Numbered from the stretch's first letter, positions 1 through 7,757 are shown. The stretch: 12,047 bases of DNA from an uncultured Pelagibacteraceae bacterium (GCA_902533955.1 CACANV010000017.1:1-12047), one strand, 5' to 3'. Notes: generated from the letters alone by a model not told the origin. Made by a program: numbers and translations.

Positions 1-556
1 TAATTTTTTCTACAAATGGTTCTAATGGTTGGCTTAATACAGCTGATCTCTGATTAATTTTTGAGAAAACATCTTGCATTTGTGGCGCTTGTGCAATTAT
101 TTTTTCTCTATTTTCTTTGTAAACACTTGAAACATTATTTAATACTTTTTTAAAATCAGGACGACCTTGCATTTCTCTTGGAGGGAAATAGGTTCCTCCC
201 GTAAAAGGAACCCCATTTTCATCTAAGAACATGGATAATGGCCAACCACCTTGAGTTCCAGTAAGTATAGAAAGACTTTTTTGGAAGACATAATCTAAAT
301 CAGGTCTTTCTTCGCGATCAACTTTTATATTTATAAATTTTTCATTCATCAATTTTGCTGTTTCTTGATCTTCAAAACTTTCATGAGCCATTACATGACA
401 CCAATGGCAACTCGCATAACCAACACTTAAAAATATTGGTTTTTTTTCTTTTTTTGCTTTGAGCAATGTTTCTTTATTCCAAGCATACCAATCAACTGGA
501 TTATTCTCATGTTGCTTAAGATATGGACTTTTTTCTTTTTTTAGCAGATTTGGCAT
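1..556 (-). CDS. DUF255/YyaL-family thioredoxin-domain protein, N-terminal part (runs off left edge)
   Basis: My own translation from the ATG at 556 gives 185 residues with no stop before the window edge, so the C-terminal part is missing. The beginning (NLLKKEKSPYLKQHENNPVDW) and the following SVGYASCHWCHVM segment (CxxC at about residues 49-52) are hallmarks of the thioredoxin-like N-terminal domain of the YyaL/SSP411 (DUF255) family. KVDREERPDLD and the GGWPLSMFLDENG..FTGGTYFPP stretch are also typical. Full family members run to roughly 650-700 residues and carry a C-terminal six-hairpin glycosidase-like domain, which would lie outside the window. The biochemical role of the family is not settled; redox or thiol chemistry is only suggested by the CxxC. 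It is the last visible gene of the minus-strand run, 21 bases after the HD gene. No Shine-Dalgarno is visible. Confidence 0.9.
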   Translation of the reverse strand, partial: MPNLLKKEKSPYLKQHENNPVDWYAWNKETLLKAKKEKKPIFLSVGYASCHWCHVMAHESFEDQETAKLMNEKFINIKVDREERPDLDYVFQKSLSILTGTQGGWPLSMFLDENGVPFTGGTYFPPREMQGRPDFKKVLNNVSSVYKENREKIIAQAPQMQDVFSKINQRSAVLSQPLEPFVEKI

Positions 557-577
557 TATTAATTATACAAGAAAAAT

Positions 578-1135
578 TTAATGATGATAGAAAGGTTTTC
601 TTGCAAAAATATTTCTTACCATTGGCTCAAATTCTTTAAGCGACATAGATTTATAATTTGGATCAAATGAGCATTGATCATATTTTTCGCAGAAATCTAT
701 AGTAGCCTGATAATACTTGTGATCTTTATATGTTTCTCTAGCATTTTTATCTCCACCTAAATGTTCAGCAGAATAATATGTTTGAAAAAGACCATGTTTT
801 TCAATTATCCAATGAGTTTTTTTAGAAACATAAGGTCGTAGCACTGCTGCAGCATACTGAGAATGATTCATTGGAGCGAATTCATCTCCAATATCATGTA
901 ATAGGGCAGCAACAACTATTTCTTCACTTTCTCCATTTTTAAAAGCTCTAGTTGCTGTTTGTAAAGAATGTTCTAACCTTGAAACCTGATAACCTTCAAG
1001 AGTACTATTAAGACTAGACATAAATTTTATAATTCTATCTGCTGTCTCTCTTTCAAAATTTTTTTCATGTTTATCCAAAAGAAGATAATCTTCTTTTGTT
1101 CCATGTTTCATTTCAGTAAAACTAACTTTTTTCAT
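578..1135 (-). CDS. HD-domain metal-dependent protein (PhnZ/MIOX-like HD fold, function unknown)
   Basis: A 185-residue soluble protein with the HD-domain metal signature in order: H56 in SRLEHSLQTA, H80-D81 in AALLHDIGD, H91 in MNHSQ, H114 in EKHG, and D153 in FCEKYDQ. Six ligands arranged this way suggest a dinuclear metal site. The SQLEHSLQ-type helix and HDIGD are shared with the oxygenase-like HD proteins (PhnZ, TmpB), as well as with many proteins labelled HDIG phosphohydrolase. From memory, PhnZ has a glutamate seven residues before its first His ligand; here that position is Y49, so phosphonate oxygenase activity should not be assumed. The tail (SFDPNY...FEPMVRNIFARKPF) is characteristic of a conserved alphaproteobacterial family. 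The gene starts two bases after the purF stop, indicating co-transcription. Substrate is unknown. Confidence 0.85.
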   Translation of the reverse strand: MKKVSFTEMKHGTKEDYLLLDKHEKNFERETADRIIKFMSSLNSTLEGYQVSRLEHSLQTATRAFKNGESEEIVVAALLHDIGDEFAPMNHSQYAAAVLRPYVSKKTHWIIEKHGLFQTYYSAEHLGGDKNARETYKDHKYYQATIDFCEKYDQCSFDPNYKSMSLKEFEPMVRNIFARKPFYHH

Positions 1136-1137
1136 TA

Positions 1138-2620
1138 CTAGTTATTAGAACCAGTGCTTAAAAGTGAAAGTTGTGTAACTTTTTCTTCTCCTAGTTCATC
1201 AATTATTTTTACTGGATATTCTCCAGTAAAATAATGATCTGTCAATTGTGGATATGTATTATTTCTTTTATCAAAACCCATAGCTTTATAAAGACCATCA
1301 ATTGTTAAATATTTTAAGGATTTTGCATTAATAAAATCACATATTTCTTTAACAGATTTGTCTGAAGCCAAAAGTTCTTTTTTAGTTGGCATATCAACAC
1401 CATAAAAATCTGGATATTTTATTTCTGGGCTAGCAATCCTTACATGTATTTCTTTAGCTCCAGCATTATATAACATTTTTACAATTTTATGAGATGTGGT
1501 TCCTCTAACCAAAGAGTCATCAATTAAAATTATTTTTTTATCTTTAATAACCGATAGATTTGCATTTAATTTTAATTTTACACCTAGGCTTCTAATTTTT
1601 TGAGAAGGTTCAATAAATGTTCTCCCAACATAATGATTTCTTATCAATCCCAAATCAAAAGGAATATTTTTTTCTTGAGCATAACCTAAAGCTGCTGCGT
1701 TACCAGAATCTGGCACAGGAACAACTATATCTGCCTCTAAATCATCTTCTTTGGCTAATTGTGCTCCATAATTTTTCCTATGTTCATATGCTGTTTTGCC
1801 ATTTAATATACTATCTGGTCTTGAAAAATATATATATTCGAAAATGCATGGTCTAATTTTTTGAGGAGAAAAAGGTTTTAAACTTTTAAGTTGATCCTCT
1901 TCTACATATACAATTTCCCCATTTTCTACTTCTCTCACAAATTTTGCGCCTATAATATCTAGTGCACAAGTTTCCGAAGCAAATACAAAAGAATTTTTTA
2001 ATTTTCCTATTACAAGTGGTCTAATTCCATAAGGATCCCTTACTCCTATAAGAGTATTTTGAGTCATCATAACCAGAGCATATCCACCTTGGATATGAAA
2101 TATTGCATCAACTATTTTATCAATAGTTTCAACTCTTTTTGACTTTGCAATTAGTTGTACAATAGTTTCTGTGTCTGAAGTGGTATAAAAGATAGCACCA
2201 TCTTTAACCAATTTATTTCTCAAAGTTATAGCATTTGTAAGATTTCCATTATGAGCTACTCCTATTCCACCAGCATTAGTATCTGCAAAAAAACGGTTGA
2301 ACATTTCTTAAAGCTGCACCACCAGTTGTTGAATATCTATTATGTCCAATAGCATATTTTCCAGGAAGTTTTTTTAATACTTCTTCTTTATTAAAATTAT
2401 CCCCAACTAGTCCAAATCTTTTTTCAGAATAATATTTTTTGCCATCAAAAGAAACTATTCCACATCCTTCTTGTCCTCTATGCTGTAGCGCATGAAGTCC
2501 AAGAGCTGTTAAGGTAGATGCATCATCTACATTACAAATACCAAATACTCCACATTCTTCTTTTAGTTTTGGCCTAAATATCTTGTACTTTTTTTTTGGT
2601 ATCTTCATATTGTTTTTCAT
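1138..2620 (-). CDS. purF: Amidophosphoribosyltransferase PurF, reading frame broken by a +1 frameshift
   Basis: PurF transfers glutamine-derived ammonia to PRPP, the first step of de novo purine synthesis. Two frames together make a complete enzyme. 2276-2620 holds the N-terminal Ntn amidase: nucleophile C23 in EECGVFGI, HRGQEG, GHNRYSTTG. 1138-2304 holds the rest: GVAHNGNL, then the phosphoribosyltransferase domain with PRPP loop IILIDDSLVRGTT. They join at T7 (2287-2293): one T too many turns NVQPFF-ADTNAGG into NVQPFF-CRY-stop. Removing it gives about 493 residues, the normal length. The 22 residues before C23 would be a cleaved propeptide. Three of the four Cys ligands of the Bacillus-type 4Fe-4S cluster are replaced (YPDFYG, TDHYFTG), so this is a cluster-free form. 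The start (2620, or Met5 at 2608) lies inside cvpA. The stop is TAG, two bases before the HD gene. Confidence 0.93.
2287..2293 (-). other. purF: T7 homopolymer at the purF frameshift point
   Basis: On the coding strand the sequence reads CCG followed by seven T and then GCAGATACT. Six T would keep the frame through PFFADTNAGGIG; seven give a TAA stop four codons after the PFF phenylalanines. This is a single-base gain in a homopolymer, the commonest class of error in several sequencing chemistries. It is also a plausible polymerase slippage site or +1 ribosomal shift site. Confidence 0.9.
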
Positions 2621-3119
2621 CAGGAAATTCTTTTATAAGGTAGTTATTACCCTTTTCAACCCAAGAGAAAAAAAAAGCTTCGTTTGGATCTATTGGCCAT
2701 TTTTTTTTATCATAAATAATATTGAAAGTTGCATAAATACAAACAACTATAACGTAACCTTTTAAAAATCCAAAAAAGAAGCCAAATAATCTATCAAGAG
2801 TTCCTAATCCTGTGTAAGTAACAGCTTTACTTATAGCTTTATTTATTAGCAATATTATAAAAATTACTAATATAAATATGCTTATTCCCAAACCAATATC
2901 TAAGACATATTCATTATCGATAATATCTGACACATATGGCTTTACTCTTGGAAATAATAATAATGTAATTATATAAGCCAACAGCCATTTTGAAGCAGAA
3001 AGAATGCTTAATGTAAATCCTTTAAGTGTTGATTGTATTACTGAAAGAATAGTAATTACAACATATACATAATCATAAAAAGATATTTTAATGATTAAAT
3101 CTTGTATTTCTTCAATCAT
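2574..3119 (-). CDS. cvpA: CvpA-family inner-membrane protein
   Basis: A 181-residue membrane protein with four predicted hydrophobic segments at about residues 16-34, 37-57, 72-93 and 111-135. The stretch GTLDRLFGFFFGFLKG (106-121) is the characteristic glycine-rich motif of the CvpA (colicin V production) family. Family members affect colicin V export in E. coli and envelope or stress tolerance in several bacteria, but the molecular activity is not established. The position directly upstream of purF matches the long-known cvpA-purF pairing, supporting the call. Its ATG overlaps the RND gene stop by four bases (ATGA), so translation is probably coupled. Its own 3' end overlaps the purF 5' end by 47 bases in another frame. 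Confidence 0.9.
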   Translation of the reverse strand: MIEEIQDLIIKISFYDYVYVVITILSVIQSTLKGFTLSILSASKWLLAYIITLLLFPRVKPYVSDIIDNEYVLDIGLGISIFILVIFIILLINKAISKAVTYTGLGTLDRLFGFFFGFLKGYVIVVCIYATFNIIYDKKKWPIDPNEAFFFSWVEKGNNYLIKEFPDEKQYEDTKKKVQDI

Positions 3120-5515
3120 TTACCCATTGGTCCAAATGGTTTAGTGATTAAAATTAAAGAAGGCAAAAGAGTCAAAACAGAAATCATAGCGAGCAACATT
3201 GCAATACCAGTAAAAATACCAAAATAAATTGTTGGAATAAAATTTGATAAAACTAATATTGAAAATCCAAAAACAATAGTAATTGAAGTATTAAGAATTG
3301 CTCTTCCAACTGTGGAATGACAAATTTTCAAAGTTTTATTGTAATTTTTTATTTTAGAAAATTCTTCTTTAAAACGATAAATATAATGAATGCTATTGTC
3401 TACCGCTATACCAATAGTAATTGCAGCAATAGTAATTGTCATCATATCCAGTGGTATGCCGGCAAGACCAATTATTCCCAATATAAAGAATGCTGCAATA
3501 AAATTAGGAACAACACCAATTAAAGATATTTTAATATTTCTAAATAAGATTAAAAACATAATAAATATTCCCAACATCACAAAACCCAATGTTAAAATTT
3601 GTGACTTAAATAAACTTTGAAGCAAATTATTAAATAATATTAATACACCACCTAATTTAAATTCATTTTTTTTTAGCCCTAATTTATTTTCTAAATCATA
3701 ATTAATTTTATTTATTAGGTCATTTCTTCTTAAATTTTTTTGAGAATCTTTTATTCTTAAACTTACTCTAGCTTCTGAATCTTCAATTGATATATATGGA
3801 TCAACAATTTCTCTTTTAATTGTATCAGGAATTTTTGAATACAAAACACCCATTTCGAGTGTTCCCAATGGTTTATTATTATTTAGTTGAGTTGCAACTT
3901 CTATTATCGAAGAAAAAGATAAAACTTTTCCAACAGGATCTAAACTGTCTAAGTAGTTATGTACTATTTTAATTTTATCTATTTTATCTTTAGTAAACCA
4001 ATATTTTTCATCATTTTCATCATCATCGCCCCAATCGTCTTCATCATCCTCAGTTTTTGATATTTCTTTTTCCTCTTTTTCTTCTTTAGGAAATTTAATA
4101 ATTACTTCAAGTGGAGTTGTGCCACCTAACTTTTCGTCAATAAGTTTCATTCCTTTATATATTTCTGTATTTTTATTGAAATAATTTATAAAACTATTTT
4201 CAACTTCTAATTTTGATATTCCAGCAAAACTTAAAAAAACTACAATTATAGTTATCGTAAAAATTATATTTTTATTATTAATTGATTTATCTCTAAAAAA
4301 TGAAGTTATCATGGAATCTTTTTCTTTTGATAAAGAAACATTAGAACTTTTAACAAAATTTAATAGGGTAGGAAGTAAAGTAAAAGTAATAAGAAAAGAA
4401 GTAATTAAACCGAGTGTCATCATCCAGCCAAAATCAATAATTGGTTTTATTTCACTAAATATCAAAGACAAAAAAGCACAAATAGTTGTTAATACAGTAT
4501 ATAGTATTGGCCAAAACATTTTTCCTGAAGTAATTGAAATAATTTCTGAATTTTTCAATTTTGGAAATTGATTTCTTAATTGTAAAAACCTTGTACTCAT
4601 ATGAATATTCATTGCCATAGTCAGAATTAACATTAGAGCAATAAAGTTGGATGATATAACAGTAACTTTCCAACCGAGCAATCCAAGCAACCCCATCATA
4701 ATAACTACTGAAAAAAAACAACTACTTATTGGTATAATAATCCAAATTAATTTTCTAAATACAAACCAAAGAGTTGCAATTATAAAAATTAAAACTCCCA
4801 TACCGAATACAATTATATCACTTTTGATAAAAGTCATCATATCGTCCGCTATCATTGGAATGCCCCCAAGATGAATTTTACTTTCTTGACTAAATTCTTT
4901 AATTACTTTTCTTATTTCTAAAATATTTTGATGATTTTGTTTTTTTATTTTATCTTTATATTTTTCTAAATCTTTTTTACTTTTAAATTCTTTTTTGTCT
5001 TTATCGCTTGATTTTAAGTAAACAATTATACCGCTTGTTTTTCCATCTTCGCTAATAACAAAATTTCTAAAAACAGGACTATTTAAAATTTCATTAAAGC
5101 CACGATTTTTATCAATTCCATCACTTTTTAATGTTGTAAAATTTTGTAGTCTTTCAACCAATGGTTTGTCTGTACTACTTAATAATGGAATATCTAATAG
5201 TGTAATAACACTATGCACCCAATCCAAACCTGTAATTTTATTTTTTAAATTTTCTAAATTTTTTATAGAGCTGGAGGAAATCATCTCTTCATTTGGAGAA
5301 TATGTTAGAACAAGAAAGTCTCTTGCGCCATATCTTTCAGTTATTTCATTTAGATATTTAAGATCTGGATCACCTTCTATTAGCAAAGTTTCAGAAGAAG
5401 CATCAAGTCTAAAATTCTTAGAATAATAACCAAAACCAATTAGAAAAATTAATAAAAAAACAAAAACTAATTTTGGTTTTTCAACAATATTTTTTTGATA
5501 AAAATTAGCTAACAT
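3116..5515 (-). CDS. RND-superfamily (MMPL-type) membrane exporter
   Basis: A 799-residue protein with the duplicated RND layout: one helix (about 16-32), a periplasmic domain (33-232), five or six helices (233-390), a seventh helix (415-432), a second periplasmic domain (433-635) and the last helices (636-790). The second half has the canonical intramembrane GIAVDNSIHYIYRF motif with D706, expected to carry protons. The corresponding first-half segment (LTMAMNIHMSTRF) has A301 there, so the relay is one-sided. The second periplasmic domain includes an Asp/Glu-rich stretch at 478-504. The size and lack of a partner membrane-fusion or outer-membrane gene fit the MMPL/HpnN-like class, which moves lipids or other hydrophobic molecules, rather than tripartite drug pumps. 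Substrate cannot be told. It lies 25 bases after dnaB and overlaps cvpA by four bases. Confidence 0.88.
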   Translation of the reverse strand: MLANFYQKNIVEKPKLVFVFLLIFLIGFGYYSKNFRLDASSETLLIEGDPDLKYLNEITERYGARDFLVLTYSPNEEMISSSSIKNLENLKNKITGLDWVHSVITLLDIPLLSSTDKPLVERLQNFTTLKSDGIDKNRGFNEILNSPVFRNFVISEDGKTSGIIVYLKSSDKDKKEFKSKKDLEKYKDKIKKQNHQNILEIRKVIKEFSQESKIHLGGIPMIADDMMTFIKSDIIVFGMGVLIFIIATLWFVFRKLIWIIIPISSCFFSVVIMMGLLGLLGWKVTVISSNFIALMLILTMAMNIHMSTRFLQLRNQFPKLKNSEIISITSGKMFWPILYTVLTTICAFLSLIFSEIKPIIDFGWMMTLGLITSFLITFTLLPTLLNFVKSSNVSLSKEKDSMITSFFRDKSINNKNIIFTITIIVVFLSFAGISKLEVENSFINYFNKNTEIYKGMKLIDEKLGGTTPLEVIIKFPKEEKEEKEISKTEDDEDDWGDDDENDEKYWFTKDKIDKIKIVHNYLDSLDPVGKVLSFSSIIEVATQLNNNKPLGTLEMGVLYSKIPDTIKREIVDPYISIEDSEARVSLRIKDSQKNLRRNDLINKINYDLENKLGLKKNEFKLGGVLILFNNLLQSLFKSQILTLGFVMLGIFIMFLILFRNIKISLIGVVPNFIAAFFILGIIGLAGIPLDMMTITIAAITIGIAVDNSIHYIYRFKEEFSKIKNYNKTLKICHSTVGRAILNTSITIVFGFSILVLSNFIPTIYFGIFTGIAMLLAMISVLTLLPSLILITKPFGPMGK
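4004..4084 (-). repeat. Acidic low-complexity coding stretch in the RND exporter
   Basis: Residues 478-504 are mostly Asp and Glu, read from near-repeating GAT/GAC/GAA triplets, and are interrupted by a single tryptophan. The stretch falls in the second large periplasmic loop. Triplet-like composition of this kind tends to vary in length between strains, and the charged segment is probably disordered or cation-binding; both are inferences. Confidence 0.7.
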
Positions 5516-5540
5516 TAAATACTAGCTTATATAATTTATA

Positions 5541-6956
5541 TTAATTATTTTTAATATCTTTAAATTTGGTAAACATTGCCTCAAATTCAAGCATAATATT
5601 ACCTGTAGGTCCATGACGTTGTTTACCTATTATAATTTCAGCTAAATTCGATACTTCATTCATTTTAGCTTGCCATTCGGCATGTTCTACTGTTGCTGGT
5701 CTAGGTTCTTTTCGTTCCAGATAGTAAGCTTCTCTGTATACAAACATTACCACATCAGCATCTTGTTCTATAGAACCCGATTCTCTTAAATCTGCAAGTT
5801 GTGGTTTTTTGTCGTCTCTTTGTTCGACAGCCCTTGAAAGCTGAGATAATGCAAGAACTGGCACAGTTAACTCTTTAGCAAGAGCTTTTAGTCCTTGTGT
5901 TATTTCTGAGATTTCTTGAACTCTACCGTCTCTAAAATTCGCAGCTTTCATTAATTGAATATAATCTATTACAATCATATCCAGACCATATTTTCTTTTA
6001 ATTCTTCTTGCTCTATTACTCAAAGCAGCAATAGAAATTGCTGGGGTTTCATCAATATATAATGGAAGTTCTGTAATATTTTTTGATGTTTCAATAAATT
6101 TATCAAATTGTTCCTCCGATATTTTTCCTCTTCTTATATCGTTTGATTTGATTCTTGATTGTTCTGCTAATATACGCGTTGATAGCTGTTCAGATGACAT
6201 TTCTAATGAAAAAAAAGCAATAGAAGACTTTTTTCCTTCATCTTGCAATTTTTTTGCTGCGTGGAATGCAATATTTGTAGCTAAAGCTGTTTTTCCCATA
6301 GATGGTCTCCCTGCAATTATTACTAAATCAGATTTATGCAAACCTCCAAGTCTATCGTCAAGATCAACAAGACCAGTTGGAACACCAACTATTCCATCTT
6401 CATTTTTATAGGCATTTGATGCCATTTCTATAGTCTGTCTCATTGCTTCATCGAATTTTACTAAACTAGAACCAAAAGATCCTTTTTCTGCTAAATCAAA
6501 TAAAGACTTTTCAAAGTTTTCTATTATTTTTTGTCCATCGTTATCGAGATCGTTTAATTTTGCAGTGTCAATTATATTTCCTGATATTTTTATTAATTCT
6601 CTCTTTACAAATAAATCATATATTAATTTTGAATATTCAATGGCTTGTCTTGAAGAAGTTGAAAATTTTGTAATTTTAACTAAATATTCAGGAACATTCA
6701 ATTCATCTTTTTCATTTTCAAAATAGTTTTTTAACGTGATAGGATTTGCAAGCATACCACCATAAATTAATTTTTCTATAGCACTAAAAATTTTCTGGTG
6801 CATAGGATCATAAAAATTTTTACCCGATACTAACATATTTATCTCATCAAAAATTTCATTTGAAAGAAGAACAGATCCAATAATAGATTGTTCAGCTTCG
6901 ATGTTATTTGGTAGTTCTTCTAATTTATCTTTGACTATATTTAATGTTTGAACCAT
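5541..6956 (-). CDS. dnaB: Replicative DNA helicase DnaB
   Basis: DnaB is the hexameric ring helicase that unwinds DNA at the replication fork and loads primase. The product from the ATG at 6956 is 471 residues, a normal length. The N-terminal domain (about 12-110) begins with LPNNIEAEQSIIGS. The RecA-like C-terminal domain has Walker A GRPSMGKTA (216-224), FFSLEM (249-254), Walker B MIVIDYIQL with D331, the SQLSRAVEQR...PQLADLRESG block (371-394), and the KQRHGPTG arginine-finger segment with R447. No intein or insertion is visible in the P-loop or other motifs. A TTG start two codons earlier (6962) is possible but less likely than the ATG. It follows rplI in the ribosomal-protein operon after a 67-base gap, a widespread order. 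No Shine-Dalgarno site is evident. Confidence 0.97.
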   Translation of the reverse strand: MVQTLNIVKDKLEELPNNIEAEQSIIGSVLLSNEIFDEINMLVSGKNFYDPMHQKIFSAIEKLIYGGMLANPITLKNYFENEKDELNVPEYLVKITKFSTSSRQAIEYSKLIYDLFVKRELIKISGNIIDTAKLNDLDNDGQKIIENFEKSLFDLAEKGSFGSSLVKFDEAMRQTIEMASNAYKNEDGIVGVPTGLVDLDDRLGGLHKSDLVIIAGRPSMGKTALATNIAFHAAKKLQDEGKKSSIAFFSLEMSSEQLSTRILAEQSRIKSNDIRRGKISEEQFDKFIETSKNITELPLYIDETPAISIAALSNRARRIKRKYGLDMIVIDYIQLMKAANFRDGRVQEISEITQGLKALAKELTVPVLALSQLSRAVEQRDDKKPQLADLRESGSIEQDADVVMFVYREAYYLERKEPRPATVEHAEWQAKMNEVSNLAEIIIGKQRHGPTGNIMLEFEAMFTKFKDIKNN

Positions 6957-7023
6957 AACCAAATATATTAAATTGCATTAAAAGTTCAATTCCAAAAAAG
7001 CTCTGGGGAAAATATGTGTATAA
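6957..7023. other. Short spacer between rplI and dnaB
   Basis: Sixty-seven bases, the longest gap inside the minus-strand run. It contains CCCCAGAGC followed by T6 on the minus strand, but no stem long enough to call a terminator, and no convincing promoter. It may only be a residual spacer. Confidence 0.5.
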
Positions 7024-7482
7024 TTATTTGATTTCTTCTTGAGGAATAACCTTAATTATAATTTGTGATTGTATATCCGAATGTAAATTTATTAGAACTT
7101 TGTAACTACCTAAGGACTTTATTTCTTTAGTAGGTTGTATCAAGGAAGGGTTAATTTCTACTTTTTCTATATTTTTTAAAATTTTAGAAATTTCTGTTGG
7201 TTTGACAGAACCATATAGTTCTTTATTTTCAGTACTTAGTTTTTTAATTTCATATTCTTTATTTTGTATTTTTTCTAATATTGATTTTGCTTCTTTTTTT
7301 TTATCCTGATCCTTTTTATTCAATTCTTGTTTAATTTTTTCAACTTCTTTAATATTTTCTTTAGAAGCAAATAATGCTTTTTTTTTAGAAATTAAAAAAT
7401 TTCTAGCAAAACCTCTTTTTACATCAATTATCTCACCAATTGATCCAACTTTTCTAACATTTTCCAATAGAATTATTTTCAT
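7024..7482 (-). CDS. rplI: 50S ribosomal protein L9
   Basis: L9 binds 23S rRNA near the base of the L1 stalk and helps keep reading frame. The 152-residue product has the N-terminal RNA-binding domain with the family signature across residues 13-36 (GSIGEIIDVKRG, then FARNFLISKKKA), a long charged connecting helix (about 42-75) very rich in lysine and glutamate, and a C-terminal domain with the conserved LYGSVKPTEI (89-98). The ATG follows the rpsR stop with no spacing (TAAATG), so it is probably translated by coupling. The length is as expected for the family. Confidence 0.97.
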   Translation of the reverse strand: MKIILLENVRKVGSIGEIIDVKRGFARNFLISKKKALFASKENIKEVEKIKQELNKKDQDKKKEAKSILEKIQNKEYEIKKLSTENKELYGSVKPTEISKILKNIEKVEINPSLIQPTKEIKSLGSYKVLINLHSDIQSQIIIKVIPQEEIK

Positions 7483-7755
7483 TTAAATCAAAGCTAAATT
7501 TCTAGCTCTTTTAATTGATAGGGAAAGCTCTCGTTGTTTTTTCTGACTAACCGAAGTAATTCTTGAAGGTAATATTTTTCCATTTTCTGAAATATATCTT
7601 TTTAGCAATTTAATATTTTTATAATCTACAATAGGCGCTTCTTTTCCAGATAAAGGACATTTTTTTTTAAACTTATACTTTTGATTTTGAAAAACACTAA
7701 GTTTGGAAAAGTTACTTTGTACATTCTTTTTTTTTTTATTATTTTTTTTTTTCAT
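7483..7755 (-). CDS. rpsR: 30S ribosomal protein S18
   Basis: S18 pairs with S6 on the platform of the 30S subunit. I start it at the ATG at 7755 (90 residues), three bases after the rpsF stop region (TAAGTATG). A GTG at 7770 would add five residues and overlap rpsF, and is less likely. The core is clear: [15 protein letters not shown] (33-47), [18 protein letters not shown] (50-67), [20 protein letters not shown] to the C-terminus. The first ten residues are almost all Lys and Asn and are encoded by two runs of eleven adenines. A purine-rich AGGTGG lies about 11 bases upstream of the ATG and may act as a weak ribosome-binding site. Confidence 0.96.
   Translation of the reverse strand: MKKKNNKKKKNVQSNFSKLSVFQNQKYKFKKKCPLSGKEAPIVDYKNIKLLKRYISENGKILPSRITSVSQKKQRELSLSIKRARNLALI
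7727..7752 (-). repeat. rpsR: Two A11 tracts at the start of rpsR
   Basis: On the coding strand the first eleven A residues directly follow the rpsR ATG (7742-7752). The second run of eleven occupies 7727-7737, separated from the first by TAAT. Both are in frame as given, encoding KKKN and KKKK. Such tracts are prone to polymerase slippage and to length miscalls. Confidence 0.95.
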
Positions 7756-7757
7756 AC

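Noticed and set aside
1138..2304. Separate gene starting at the ATG at 2304
   Set aside because: Its first six residues are an out-of-frame reading of the PurF segment NVQPFF; the rest continues PurF exactly, so it is the second part of one frameshifted gene.
4455..4721. Open frame antisense or out of frame inside the RND gene, with others like it at 4311-4571, 4647-4874 and 5166-5426
   Set aside because: They lie wholly within a well-recognised gene, show low-complexity composition, and have no family resemblance or initiation signal.
6957..6962. TTG start of dnaB at 6962
   Set aside because: An ATG two codons later is preferred and nothing upstream favours TTG.
6970..7020. Possible terminator between rplI and dnaB (CCCCAGAGC then T6 on the minus strand)
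   Set aside because: There is no stem longer than a few pairs, and dnaB must be read through.
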